From NCBI GenBank assembly GCA_016795565.1, contig JAEUGW010000049.1:1-64000 (forward strand): a stretch of DNA of 64,000 nucleotides. The letters run 5' to 3'. This document shows, piece after piece, positions 38,112-47,076 of this stretch. Below the pieces are notes generated by a model. The model had not been told where the DNA came from. It was given only the letters and a program-made list of their open reading frames with translations, and ran no database searches. The position numbers were made by a program, and so were the translations under genes. Numbering within the stretch: the first letter of the stretch is position 1; the number at the start of each line of letters is the position of its first letter. The stretch is from Opitutaceae bacterium (GTDB lineage: Bacteria; Verrucomicrobiota; Verrucomicrobiia; Opitutales; Opitutaceae).

Positions 38112-40126
38112 AGACCTCCGACAACTCTCCGAAAGACGATGATCGCGAGAAGCAGCCACCGCCTCACGATGCACACGCCGGGCATGACCATGGTGCCGGC
38201 AATGGGCACAATGAGCATGAGGGGCATACCCATGAGAGCAATCGTGCCGAATCGATCAGCTTGGTGATCTCTGGGGTATTGGTGACGGCCGGGTTGGTTG
38301 CGCATTGGAGCAAGGCTTCAAACCCGTTGGTCGCGGCCCTCTCCCTTGCTGCCATGATTGCGGGCGGCTGGTTCCTCCTGCCCAAGGCTTGGCAGGCTAT
38401 CAGACGCCTGCGGCCTGATATCAACCTGCTGGTCGTTATCGCGGCCATTGGGGCATCGATCATCGGTGAGTGGGTTGAGGCCGCTGCGGTCGTATTCCTG
38501 TTTGGGGTCGCTGAGTGGCTGGAAGGTTGGGCGGACCGCCGCGCCCGGCGCGCCGTCGAGGCCTTGCTGGAAATCGCCCCGAAGCTGGCGACCGTGAAGC
38601 GCGAGGGTAAATTCGCGGAAGTGCCGGTGGAAGAGGTGCAGGTCGATGAAACCGTCGCGGTAAAGTCGGGTATGGGCATCCCGCTCGATGGCGCCGTGGT
38701 CAGCGGCGAATCCGCGGTCAACCAGGCGCCGATCACCGGGGAGTCCGTTCCCGTGGACAAAAAGCCCGGGGACCCGGTTTTTGCCGGCAGCATCAATGGC
38801 GAAGGCTCATTGGAGATCCGGGTGACAAAGATCGCCGGCGATACCATGCTCTCCCGGATCATCCGCCTGGTGAAGGAAGCACAGGAGCAAAAGGCCCCGA
38901 CGCAGCGCTTCGTGGACCTGTTTGCCCGGTATTACACGCCACTCGTCACCCTGGGCGCCCTGCTCGTATTTATCGTGCCGCCGCTGTTCATGAATGGAGA
39001 CTGGTCTCAGTGGCTTTACCGCGCCTGTGTCCTTCTCATTGTTGCGTGCCCGTGCGCCTTGGTCATCTCCACTCCGGTGTCGATTGTCGCCGGCCTGACC
39101 GCTCTCGCTAAGCGCGGCGTGCTGGTGAAAGGCGGAGCCCATCTCGAAGAGATCGCCAAGCTCAAGGCCCTCGCCGTGGACAAGACGGGCACCATCACGG
39201 AAGGAAAACCCAAGGTGCAGGGAGTCGAGGTCGTCGGGCAGGTTTCGGAACAGGACATTCTACGAATAGCCGCTTCCATTGACGCCCACTCCGCGCATCC
39301 GCTCGCCAAGGCGGTCGTGCAATACGCCGAGGAGCAGAAGGTCGCGTTCAACCGGGCGGAAAATTATCAGAACCGAAGCGGTCGTGGCGCCGAGGGCTTG
39401 CTCGACGGCCATGCCTATTTCCTGGGAAATCATCGTTTCACCCACGAACTCGGGGTGTGCAACGAGAACGTGGAGAGCCGGCTCGCCGCCATCGAGGGCC
39501 GCGGACATTCCGTCGTCGTGGTCGGGCATCGACCGCACGACGGCTGCAAGGGCGAAGTGCTCGGGATCATTGCCATCGGCGACACTTTGCGCGCCGACGC
39601 GGCGGATTCGATCCGGGCCCTTCACGAAGCAGGCGTCGTGTCGGTGATGATGTTGAGTGGCGACAACCAGCGCGCAGTCGATTTCATCGCGAAACAGGTG
39701 GGGATCGACGAACCGCGGGGCGATTTGCTGCCCGACGACAAGGTGGCGGCCGTGAAGGCGCTGCGGGAGAAACACGGCGTCGTAGGCATGGTGGGAGACG
39801 GGGTGAACGATGCGCCCGCCATGGCTACCGCCAACATTGGCATCGCCATGGGCATGGCTGGCACGGATGCGGCCATCGAAACGGCCGACATCACGCTCAT
39901 GAAGGACGATCTGGGGAAAATCGCCGAAACCATCCTGTTGGGCCGCCGCACGCTGGGCATCATCCGCTTTAACATCACCTTCGCATTGGCCCTGAAGGCC
40001 CTGTTCCTCGTCCTCACGCTGATGGGCCATGCCAGTCTCTGGCTTGCCATCATGGCCGACACGGGAGCGACCCTGCTTGTCGTTGCCAACGCGCTTCGCC
40101 TGCTCCGGGCCAACCCCTCATCCTGA
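38108..40126 (+). CDS. Zn/Cd-type P-type ATPase with His-rich N-terminus
   Basis: 672-aa heavy-metal exporting P1B-ATPase. Seen: membrane metal site C314-P-C316, phosphorylation motif D358-KTGT, TGES, GDGVNDAPAM, and in the last helices NITFALALKALF and ADTGATLLVVANAL; the Lys and Asp in these last two match the P1B-2 group for Zn, Cd and Pb. Instead of the usual N-terminal HMA domain there is a His/Asp-rich tail (HDAHAGHDHGAGNGHNEH). It ends the efflux region; the product moves metal from cytoplasm to periplasm, where the RND pump could expel it. Confidence 0.93.
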   Translation: MKTSDNSPKDDDREKQPPPHDAHAGHDHGAGNGHNEHEGHTHESNRAESISLVISGVLVTAGLVAHWSKASNPLVAALSLAAMIAGGWFLLPKAWQAIRRLRPDINLLVVIAAIGASIIGEWVEAAAVVFLFGVAEWLEGWADRRARRAVEALLEIAPKLATVKREGKFAEVPVEEVQVDETVAVKSGMGIPLDGAVVSGESAVNQAPITGESVPVDKKPGDPVFAGSINGEGSLEIRVTKIAGDTMLSRIIRLVKEAQEQKAPTQRFVDLFARYYTPLVTLGALLVFIVPPLFMNGDWSQWLYRACVLLIVACPCALVISTPVSIVAGLTALAKRGVLVKGGAHLEEIAKLKALAVDKTGTITEGKPKVQGVEVVGQVSEQDILRIAASIDAHSAHPLAKAVVQYAEEQKVAFNRAENYQNRSGRGAEGLLDGHAYFLGNHRFTHELGVCNENVESRLAAIEGRGHSVVVVGHRPHDGCKGEVLGIIAIGDTLRADAADSIRALHEAGVVSVMMLSGDNQRAVDFIAKQVGIDEPRGDLLPDDKVAAVKALREKHGVVGMVGDGVNDAPAMATANIGIAMGMAGTDAAIETADITLMKDDLGKIAETILLGRRTLGIIRFNITFALALKALFLVLTLMGHASLWLAIMADTGATLLVVANALRLLRANPSS

Positions 40127-40177
40127 TACGCTTTGGTCTTTTTTTTGGCCGAGTTTTAGCGATAGCATTACTGCGCT

Positions 40178-40650
40178 TTAACGCGGCTTCTCCGCTGATC
40201 GCACAGGCGCCCAGCGGACCAAGAAATCGGCCACGCGTTTTGCAACCTCGGTGTCGCTGGGTGCTGCGAGCCCGTTGGTTTCCTGGGTCGCCAACTGGGC
40301 GCCGTCTTATCCCAACACTACGAGCACGGGCAGGCCGAATTTCTTGATCGGGTCGCCATACCGCTCCAGCACGACCGCGTTGCCCTTTCGGTCGTTGCGA
40401 AAGTTGGCATCAACGTAGACGAGGACAAAATCGTCGTGCAGGCGTGCGAGGATTGCCTGGTCCTCGGTGAACATGCGGTGGAGCCGTCGGCACCATGGAC
40501 ACCGGTTGGCGCCAAAGAGCACGACCACGCGCTTGTCCTCCTTCTGTGCCTGCGCCAGCGCCTGCCCAATCAACGCTTCGCCGGCCGTTTGCCGGTCAAA
40601 AGGCGGGGACAGCGGCTCTCCGAATCGCCGCTGCCCGCTCCCGGCCCCCT
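40178..40650 (-). pseudogene. Thioredoxin-family protein with in-frame stop
   Basis: Minus-strand frame with a thioredoxin-like fold: RVVVLFGANRCPWCRRLHRM with a CPWC active site, then VYVDANFR and GLPVLVVLG. A TAA at 40307-40309 interrupts it, but the same frame continues for 42 more codons as DGAQLATQETNGLAAPSDTE and ADFLVRWAP, obviously the missing C-terminus. N-terminal residues continue up to about 40650 without a good start or signal peptide. A recent nonsense mutation; the W of the common GANWCPWC motif is also changed to R. Confidence 0.78.
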
Positions 40651-40656
40651 GACAAT

Positions 40657-41028
40657 TCAGCGACGTGCCCGGTCACTCTCCCCTATCGGCTCGATTCGAA
40701 CCTTGGTCACCAGCGGGCCGAGCACGATGGTGCCTTCAGGGATGCCTTCTGACTGACCGATGGCAATCTGCACGGCCTGACCCTGACTGACCGCCAGATA
40801 AACCTGCTCCAAATGACGCCCCTGCACGCTGACCTCGTGAGTCGCAAAGATGATCGCACACGTGGTTTCGTCCTCCGATAATTCCACGCGCAGCAGGAGC
40901 GCATAGGGCAATGCGATCCGCTGCCGGTGCGACTGTAACCGCAGGCAGACCGCCGGCACATCGCGAGTGAGAAGGCACCGCGGGTTTATCGGTTGTTCCT
41001 GGCCGGGAACCTTTGTTTTGATGCTCAT
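40657..41028 (-). CDS. Hypothetical protein coupled to the relaxase
   Basis: 123-aa soluble protein starting at ATG 41028, overlapping the relaxase stop by ATGA (41025-41028). It contains several beta strands with Arg-rich parts (RLQSHRQRIALPYALLLRVEL) and a strand-turn C-terminal half. No known family recognised. The tight coupling suggests a mobilization accessory protein. Confidence 0.6.
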   Translation of the reverse strand: MSIKTKVPGQEQPINPRCLLTRDVPAVCLRLQSHRQRIALPYALLLRVELSEDETTCAIIFATHEVSVQGRHLEQVYLAVSQGQAVQIAIGQSEGIPEGTIVLGPLVTKVRIEPIGESDRARR

Positions 41029-43916
41029 AGGCGCATGCGCATTCCTTGCGCCGGAGCTTCAGAGTGATGGTGACGGGGCGACGATTCGTAGGCCTCCTTG
41101 GGCGCCCGCGGACGCTCAACTACCTTGACAGGGATGCGATGGATCTCCGGCGGCGGCAGAAATGACGCATCGGGATGGCCCGTCAGATGTGCGACTACTT
41201 GGACGCGCACTTCCTGCAGGTAATTCCACGCGCGAGCTAGGTGGGAACGGAGCGATGGATGCAGCGCCCGGGAAAATTCCAGAGCCGACGTGCGTGTCTC
41301 GGCCCGGAGATCGGACGCATCGAGAAAGGCTTCGCGGTCCGGCACAAAAATCCGGAGGGATTCGCGGCCGCGGGTGGCCGCAACGTAGAGGCCTTCCCGC
41401 GAAGCGGCACCGGCGAGGAAAACCTTGTCCACCGTGAGCCCTTGCGAGGCGTGGGAAGTGAGCGCGTAACCGTAGGCAACTTGCCGACTGTGCAGCTTGG
41501 AGCCGTCATCGAGCACGAGCTGACCGGCGGGAGTGACGGACTGGACCGTGACCATTGTGCCGTTCGCCAGCCGGCGTTTCCGGCCGGAGGGCGATTCGGC
41601 GACCGCAATGGCGCGCAGGCGCATCCGGTCGCCGGCGGCCACGGGATTCGCTCGCTCCTCGCATACGGCCCAGGCCAGTCCGGACTGGCGGGGAGACAGC
41701 GAGAGCTCGCTGGCGCCACGCGCCACGATCAAGCGGTGTCCCTCCTTGCGCAAGACCCGCAATTCATCGCCCTTCGCAAAATGCTTTGTGGTTTTGTGGG
41801 CCACGAGGACGTCGCCGAGACGGTAGTTGCGGTGATCCTTCTGACGGGCGCGGGTCCAATCCTTGGCGCGCAGCGCGGTGAAGGCGCGATCGGGGCCCCG
41901 AAGTTGCTCCTCGGTGCGAAGGCGGTGGCGGGCTTGGAGGTTAAGTTGGTCGATTTCCACCCAAGTGGGCGCGACCATCAGGGCGGTCTTCGCACGTTGC
42001 TGCGGGCCTGCCCGCGTTCGCACCTGCTTGGTTTCCCGCGAAGCGTCCAGCCACTCCGCCACCATTCGCTGATGCCGCACCGAAGGGGAGTCGATTTCCA
42101 CGATGGCGCCCATCCGGTCCAGCCGGCGCAGGCCGGAGCCGAACCTTCCGGCCGCCAGATCCTCGGCGGCTTTTCGGTAGGCTGGATTGGCTGCCTGCCG
42201 GTGCACTTCGCTGAGTGTCACAACCCGCACCCGGCTTTCCTTCTCGATGATCCGGGCGGCATCTCCGGCTTCGACGCCCTTGTGCTGCGCCGAATCGCCC
42301 ACGAGCAGCAGCCGGGCCTTCTGGGCCGTCGCAATGTCTACCAGTTGTTTGAGCTGGCGGGTGGAGAGCAGGCCGTATTCATCGACCACGACGACCTGGC
42401 GATTAAGCGATTGTTGGAGCGCCGGATCGACCAGCAGGCGCTGGACGGTCTGCGCGGCCTGCAGGGCGCTACCCGCGGCGGTCCGGCCGTCGGACAGCTG
42501 GCCGGCCCCGTCCCGCCGCAGCACCTCCACGGCCTGTGAGCTGGGGGCAAAACAGGCGACCTCGCCGCCGAAGCGCGAGGCACCCTCGATCACGGTGGCG
42601 AGCGTTTGCGTTTTGCCCGTGCCCGCGCGCCCGCGCAGCACGGTCACGGCATCGTGCGAATCGAGGATTTTTTCGACCGCCTGGCGCTGTTCGTGCGTGA
42701 GGTGCGGGCTCTCCGTGAAGGCCACAAACCCGAAACCGCCGTCGTGCGCCCCCACCCCGGCGTTGAGTTGACGGACCAGTTGGCGCTCGAGGTCGAGGGC
42801 GGCCAAGGTGGAAAACTGGCCGTCAGCGCGGAGTAGTCGGAGATCGGCGGCGAGCGCGGCTTGCACGGTGTCGAGGGCATGGGTGCCGTAAGTCTCGCGG
42901 AGCACCTCGGCCGTGAATTCGTATTCCGGCACGACCGTGCGGCGCTCGAACAAGTGCTCGCTAACGCGGGCAATCACGTCGCGCAGGCTCACGGTCCCCG
43001 CCCGGGCGTGAGACTCCCCGAATTTGAGCGCCCGGAGTTGCTCAAGTTCGCTGGCGCTGACCTGGGCAAGCTGAGCTGCCCGCACCTGATCCGAACTCAG
43101 CTCATATTGTTTAGCCGCCCGGTTTTCCCGAACGAGAATGGCGATTTCATCGCAAGAGAGTTCCCGGCCGAGCTCGACCTCGCGGGCGGCGATGGCCTGG
43201 TCACGCTGCTGGGCGCGTTTGGAGAAGCGTTCCAGCAGGTCAGTCGGGACACCGGCCAGCTCAAATCCGTGATCGCGGCGGTCGATCTGGTAGCCTAAGC
43301 GCTGCACCTCGCGGGCGAGGGCGTTGCGGTAGACCTCCGTAAGAAACTTGGTCCGGGCGAATATGTTCGAGCTTTCTAAGGCCAGCAGCCGGTCGCCGGG
43401 CCCCTCGCTTCGGGTCACATTAAAGATGAACGCGTGCGAATGCAGATGGGGATCGAGGGCCCGGCTTTCGCCGTGGCGGAAGACGGCGGCGGCGAGGGCC
43501 CCCGAGGGGACGTAACGCTTGTTAACTCCTCGGCCGGCCTGGTGGCACGCGTGGGCTTCCAACTCGCGCAGGGCCTCGGCGACGGCGGTTTCGTGGGCGG
43601 CAAGGAGCCGCTCATCACCCCCAATGAAGGCTTGGATCGAGACCGATTTTGGGGCGTTGAAGGTGGCATCGTAGCCGGCCCGGCGGCCGGCTGCCATCCG
43701 TTCGGTCAGCTTCTCGCCGGTCAAGGCATGGTGATTGGAGGCGATCCGCTCGAACGCCTCGTCGGTGAGTGTGGCTCCCTCGACCAGGCCCACGACGGCG
43801 CAGAGCCGGCCGTGGCAGGTGCCTTCGACCTTCATGCCCTGGGCGTAGTAGTCGGCTTGGCGGAGGTATTCGCCGAGGGCTTTGCTGAAGGCCTTGCAGG
43901 TGCGGATGGTCAGCAT
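41025..43916 (-). CDS. MobF-family relaxase-helicase (TrwC/TraI-like)
   Basis: 963-aa bifunctional enzyme that nicks oriT and unwinds DNA for conjugal transfer. N-terminal TrwC domain: Tyr pair Y23-Y24 in ADYYAQGMKVEG and the metal-binding triad H157, H159, H161 in DPHLHSHAF. C-terminal RecD-like helicase: Walker A G429RAGTGKT, Walker B-like VVVDEYGLL, and SHASQGLTVDKVFLAG near the end. Shorter than F TraI but close to TrwC. No T4SS genes are seen in the window, so transfer would require a helper. Confidence 0.95.
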   Translation of the reverse strand: MLTIRTCKAFSKALGEYLRQADYYAQGMKVEGTCHGRLCAVVGLVEGATLTDEAFERIASNHHALTGEKLTERMAAGRRAGYDATFNAPKSVSIQAFIGGDERLLAAHETAVAEALRELEAHACHQAGRGVNKRYVPSGALAAAVFRHGESRALDPHLHSHAFIFNVTRSEGPGDRLLALESSNIFARTKFLTEVYRNALAREVQRLGYQIDRRDHGFELAGVPTDLLERFSKRAQQRDQAIAAREVELGRELSCDEIAILVRENRAAKQYELSSDQVRAAQLAQVSASELEQLRALKFGESHARAGTVSLRDVIARVSEHLFERRTVVPEYEFTAEVLRETYGTHALDTVQAALAADLRLLRADGQFSTLAALDLERQLVRQLNAGVGAHDGGFGFVAFTESPHLTHEQRQAVEKILDSHDAVTVLRGRAGTGKTQTLATVIEGASRFGGEVACFAPSSQAVEVLRRDGAGQLSDGRTAAGSALQAAQTVQRLLVDPALQQSLNRQVVVVDEYGLLSTRQLKQLVDIATAQKARLLLVGDSAQHKGVEAGDAARIIEKESRVRVVTLSEVHRQAANPAYRKAAEDLAAGRFGSGLRRLDRMGAIVEIDSPSVRHQRMVAEWLDASRETKQVRTRAGPQQRAKTALMVAPTWVEIDQLNLQARHRLRTEEQLRGPDRAFTALRAKDWTRARQKDHRNYRLGDVLVAHKTTKHFAKGDELRVLRKEGHRLIVARGASELSLSPRQSGLAWAVCEERANPVAAGDRMRLRAIAVAESPSGRKRRLANGTMVTVQSVTPAGQLVLDDGSKLHSRQVAYGYALTSHASQGLTVDKVFLAGAASREGLYVAATRGRESLRIFVPDREAFLDASDLRAETRTSALEFSRALHPSLRSHLARAWNYLQEVRVQVVAHLTGHPDASFLPPPEIHRIPVKVVERPRAPKEAYESSPRHHHSEAPAQGMRMRL

Positions 43917-44234
43917 TGGCCACCTCCAACGACCGAAGCTGGACCGAAGAAACGACAGGCAATTCCAACCGCTAGTAAACCTGACTCAGCAAAAAAAAGC
44001 CGAAGACTCCAAGAAGCCAATTCAACCAAAACTTCGAAACTAAGCTCCAAGAAACCAACCAATCGAATGAACCAACTGATGAAGGGACGAAAACAATGAA
44101 TGGATTCACCCCACGAAAATAAAACAAAGCAGTAAGGGAGGACACCAACGTCCAAGCGTTTCCGCTTAGACCGCGCCTTAGGCGCTCCCCTTGCACCACC
44201 CAACCACCACGCGTATGGTGACCCAATCGCTACC
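43917..44234. other. Candidate oriT region between relaxase and HTH gene
   Basis: 318-bp non-coding, lower-GC space between the divergent relaxase and a small HTH gene, where MobF elements usually keep oriT. Inverted repeats: AAGCG/CGCTT (44153-44166), GCGCC/GGCGC (44173-44185) and CACCA/TGGTG around CGCGTA (about 44205-44220). The last has GCGTAT in its loop, the same letters as in the R388 nic region. Assignment is inferential. Confidence 0.4.
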
Positions 44235-44546
44235 ATGTCGTTACCTACGCACTCCCCACTTGCTCCCAGTTCACCACTTACATTGGCCCAAGCTGTTGCC
44301 CAGTCGCGCCACCCGCGCAACCACGCCACCGCCAAACTGGAACCGCATCGCGACGAGTTGCTGCGCCTCGCTCGGGATGGCAACTCCGCCGAGAGTCTGG
44401 CCATCGGACTTGGATTGATTGGCATCAAGATCGGCCGCGAAACCATGCGGCGCTGGCTCGCCTGCGAAATGGGCGCCAAGCCAAAACGTAGGGTTCGGCG
44501 CAAACCCATCGGGGAAGGTTCGGCAACGGGCAGTCCAGTTTCATAG
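44235..44546 (+). CDS. Small HTH protein, possible mobilization accessory factor
   Basis: 103-aa basic protein with a helix-turn-helix-like middle (ELLRLARDGNSAESLAIGLG followed by GRETMRRWLA) and a basic C-terminus KPKRRVRRKP. Divergent from the relaxase gene across the presumed oriT, the position taken by TrwA/TraY-like accessory proteins. Possible oriT-binding protein. Confidence 0.55.
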   Translation: MSLPTHSPLAPSSPLTLAQAVAQSRHPRNHATAKLEPHRDELLRLARDGNSAESLAIGLGLIGIKIGRETMRRWLACEMGAKPKRRVRRKPIGEGSATGSPVS

Positions 44547-44652
44547 GGCGGTAGCATGGTGACACCATGACCCCGCTGGTTCCCGATGGGCAGTCCTGGC
44601 GCCGAACACTCCCGTTTTATGTGTTCGGCAGGAGTGGCGGCGACCGCCGGAC

Positions 44653-45645
44653 CTAATTGCGCCCGTGCATACCGGCAAACCGATCAGGGCTATGGCTGGC
44701 TGACAGACCCCACGGGTCAACCGCGGCAAGGCGCTCCACCAAGCGCTCGTGCAGCCTTTGCCGGTCGCCCGCGTCGGCAAGAAACTTGGGGGCATGGCGT
44801 TGATACCAGTTGACCAGCGTCGTTGCTTTTCGCGCGGTGCGCTTGCCGGTCACCCAAGGATGGATCGCACCATACCAACCCCAGTAGTCGTTACGGCTTT
44901 TACGCCACTCGTAGACCGCGCCTTCAATGGTGCAACAGCCGGATTCCTTGATCAGTTCAGGCAGCGCATCCAACAGTTCGCCGTGAGCTGGATGACCCTT
45001 CTTACACGAAACCTGCATCCGGCCGAAAAAGCTTCCCCACCAAACAGGATGAATACGGGCAAGGCGTGAGGCCGACGATGCAAATGGGGCATTCGCAAAG
45101 AGTGTGTCGGGCAAGCGGTTCATCGGTCGAGACGACCAGTGCGCGAACAAATCCTTGGCGACGGAGTCCCGGACCGCGGGAGCGTGCTCGTGGCGTGTCT
45201 GCTGGAAGACTTCTTGGGCACGCTCCATTCCCACCTGCCGCGCCCGCCGTTCAGGTGAGTCAGCCGGGTCCCGGTAGAGTTCGAGGAACTGCCACTGTGC
45301 CGCCTCCATCGCCTCCCGGGAACAGCGATAACTTACGCTCCCGATGCGATCATAGGTCTGTTCGATTAGTTGCGCTTCCAACACCCGCGCCTCAAGCTCC
45401 CGCCGCTTGAAGAGCCGTTCCCACAACTCGGCCGCCAACCCGCGTGCCAAGGGAGCGAACAGCTCGGGGGAATCGGCTAGAAATGCCGGCCCATTCCTCT
45501 TCGGGAAAGCCCGGCTCACGGCCGATTCCATAAGAACCTCGGACCATGATGTGAAGCCATGGGGTAGGATTGGTGCTGCCACGGTGGACCAATCATATAC
45601 AAAATCGGGAAATTCGCCAGCCGGAGCGGGCGGCCTCGGGAACAC
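44653..45645 (-). CDS. Hypothetical protein on the mobile element
   Basis: 330-aa soluble protein with a GTG start; not recognised. Trp- and Arg-rich, with a helical middle (RGLAAELWERLFKRRELEAR) and a C-terminal part containing KKGHPAHGELLDALPELIKE and a YEWRKSRNDYWGWYG segment. No signal, membrane span or catalytic motif is evident. The pattern of Trp/Arg/His hints at nucleic-acid binding, but that is a guess. It has no close neighbour on its strand. Confidence 0.6.
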   Translation of the reverse strand: MFPRPPAPAGEFPDFVYDWSTVAAPILPHGFTSWSEVLMESAVSRAFPKRNGPAFLADSPELFAPLARGLAAELWERLFKRRELEARVLEAQLIEQTYDRIGSVSYRCSREAMEAAQWQFLELYRDPADSPERRARQVGMERAQEVFQQTRHEHAPAVRDSVAKDLFAHWSSRPMNRLPDTLFANAPFASSASRLARIHPVWWGSFFGRMQVSCKKGHPAHGELLDALPELIKESGCCTIEGAVYEWRKSRNDYWGWYGAIHPWVTGKRTARKATTLVNWYQRHAPKFLADAGDRQRLHERLVERLAAVDPWGLSASHSPDRFAGMHGRN

Positions 45646-46045
45646 CCACCCCGGACGGCGTCGCCTCCGCTCCGCCGCGCGGGGCGCGTGTTCCTACGAC
45701 AGGCCAGGGGTGCACCGGGATGCAGCACGGGAGATCGGGGCCCGGCACGCCAAGGCTCGCGCCCGCTCCGCCTTCGGCTCCGGCGGGCGCGGCCGGCCCC
45801 GACCACCCGCGCTGACCCGGTAGGTGGACATGCTCAAAAAGGAGCCGCCCCGGGGACTAGCCCAGGGGCGGCCGGCCCGTTGCGCGCCTCATGAGGCGGT
45901 GGCTTTACGAACTGGCGACCAACTATTGACTGCCGACCTCATGCGCGCGGAGAGAGCGGGGCAAACCCGCCCCAAAATTCCTTTAGTTTCTGAGGCTGAT
46001 CGAAAGGTTTCCGATAAAGAGTGGAAAGGAACAGGGAAAGGACTG
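45646..46045. other. Intergenic region with a terminator hairpin
   Basis: About 400 bp between the 330-aa gene and the response regulator, GC-rich at the left. It holds the minus-strand terminator described separately at 45836-45872 and a GCGGG/CCCGC hairpin near 45957-45971. No protein gene supported. Confidence 0.45.
45836..45872 (-). terminator. Rho-independent terminator
   Basis: On the minus strand a GCCGCCCC/GGGGCGGC 8-bp stem (45844-45851 and 45865-45872) is followed by TCCTTTTT. It lies about 170 bp downstream of the response-regulator stop on the same strand. Confidence 0.65.
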
Positions 46046-46426
46046 CTACGACACCGACGCAGGCGCCATTTCGACGGCCCGCAGGAACTCTGCGATACCG
46101 ACGCTCTTGGAAAAAATGCCGTCCACGCGTTGCCGTCTGTAAGCCTGCTCTTCTGCGGGTTTGATTGCCGCGGAATAGACGTAGATCCGACCATGAAAGA
46201 CCTTCTCGCGAAGACGCTGGACCAGTTCCAAGCCGGTAAAGCCGGGCATTTGGTGGTCGGTGACGAGAACGTCGAAGGCGATCAGGTTTGCGTTCAGCAT
46301 TTCCCACGCGACGACGCCATCGGGTGCGTGAATCGCCGTATGGCCGGCGTTCTCAAGCATGCAGACCATCACTTCCCCAATCTGCGAATTATCCTCGGCG
46401 CAAAGCACCTGAAGCGGTCGTTTCAT
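46046..46426 (-). CDS. Single-domain response regulator (CheY-like)
   Basis: 126-aa receiver domain: acidic pocket AEDN at the start, phosphoacceptor Asp in VLVTDHQMPG, a Ser/Ala switch region VYSAA and the conserved Lys in IFSKS. No output domain. No histidine kinase is in the window, so its partner is unknown. Divergent from the XRE-family gene, sharing an intergenic region with an 18-bp palindrome. Confidence 0.85.
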   Translation of the reverse strand: MKRPLQVLCAEDNSQIGEVMVCMLENAGHTAIHAPDGVVAWEMLNANLIAFDVLVTDHQMPGFTGLELVQRLREKVFHGRIYVYSAAIKPAEEQAYRRQRVDGIFSKSVGIAEFLRAVEMAPASVS

Positions 46427-46437
46427 ATCTCCGTTTT

Positions 46438-46455
46438 TGTCCCGGTGGCGGGACA
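46438..46455. promoter_or_regulatory. Inverted repeat, likely operator of the XRE/response-regulator pair
   Basis: TGTCCCG-GTGG-CGGGACA in the divergent promoter region, with two additional CGGGACA half-sites at about 46483 and 46532. A HTH repressor such as the adjacent XRE protein would be expected to bind here. Confidence 0.55.
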
Positions 46456-46495
46456 GGAAGGCAAACCCTTTTGTGCCATTATCGGGACAACTCGA

Positions 46496-46720
46496 ATGGG
46501 CAAAAATGTGTCAGGTCCAGCCATCAAACGCTATCGGGACAAGCTCGGCTTGTCGCAGGAAGAACTCGCGGCCAGAGCGCAGAGAACCGGCTGGGACATC
46601 GGCCGTGGTGTCATTGCAAAGATCGAGACTGGCACGCGCTATGTCGATGATGTGGAGCTCGTAAAGATCGCGAAGCTGCTCCGCGTCTCGGCGAGGGATT
46701 TGCTGCCCAAAGGTTGCTAG
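46496..46720 (+). CDS. XRE-family HTH transcriptional regulator
   Basis: 74-aa DNA-binding protein: KRYRDKLGLSQEELAARAQR, then a second helix pair with RGVIAKIETGTRYVDDVELV, the classical Cro/CI HTH. ATG 46496 is preferred because the domain starts right after it; a longer reading frame begins far upstream but covers the response regulator in antisense. Likely autoregulated through the CGGGACA repeats. Confidence 0.82.
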   Translation: MGKNVSGPAIKRYRDKLGLSQEELAARAQRTGWDIGRGVIAKIETGTRYVDDVELVKIAKLLRVSARDLLPKGC

Positions 46721-47076
46721 CTTGGGACTCCGGGGGATTCTCCGGGAGACCCAGGCGAAGGTGATGCCCCGTTTGCTTTTTGGGTAAGGTAGGGCAATGT
46801 CGGAGAAGTGATTTGCATCCTTTGGAGTAATGTAGCGCTAGAGGATTTCGGAGGTCTTGGGAGGGCTGTGGAGGGGGCTGGTTTGGCCGTTTTCGGAAGT
46901 GGCGGGGAGTCGGCGGACCTCCGCGCATCGTTCCCTGCGATGCGCTGCCACGGCGTGTCCGGCCCCAGCAACCGGCACGCCTAGCTGGGGGCTCCAAAGG
47001 CCGCCCCCAGCCCCCGGCCTTTGGATTTTGACGAAACCGGAACAGGTCGGAACGCTCATGGTCCGATTGCGACCCC
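46721..47076. other. Intergenic region, nothing recognised
   Basis: 356 bp between the XRE gene and the metallophosphoesterase. It has GC-rich and T-rich patches but no supported open reading frame, tRNA or hairpin; presumably it includes the phosphoesterase promoter. Confidence 0.4.

Noticed and set aside
40307-40573. A stand-alone 88-residue thioredoxin
   Set aside because: The same frame continues past the stop with the expected C-terminal sequence, so it is better described as interrupted.
43972-44226. An 84-codon hydrophobic minus-strand ORF upstream of the relaxase
   Set aside because: No ribosome-binding or family support; hydrophobicity comes from A/T-rich non-coding DNA in the presumed oriT region.
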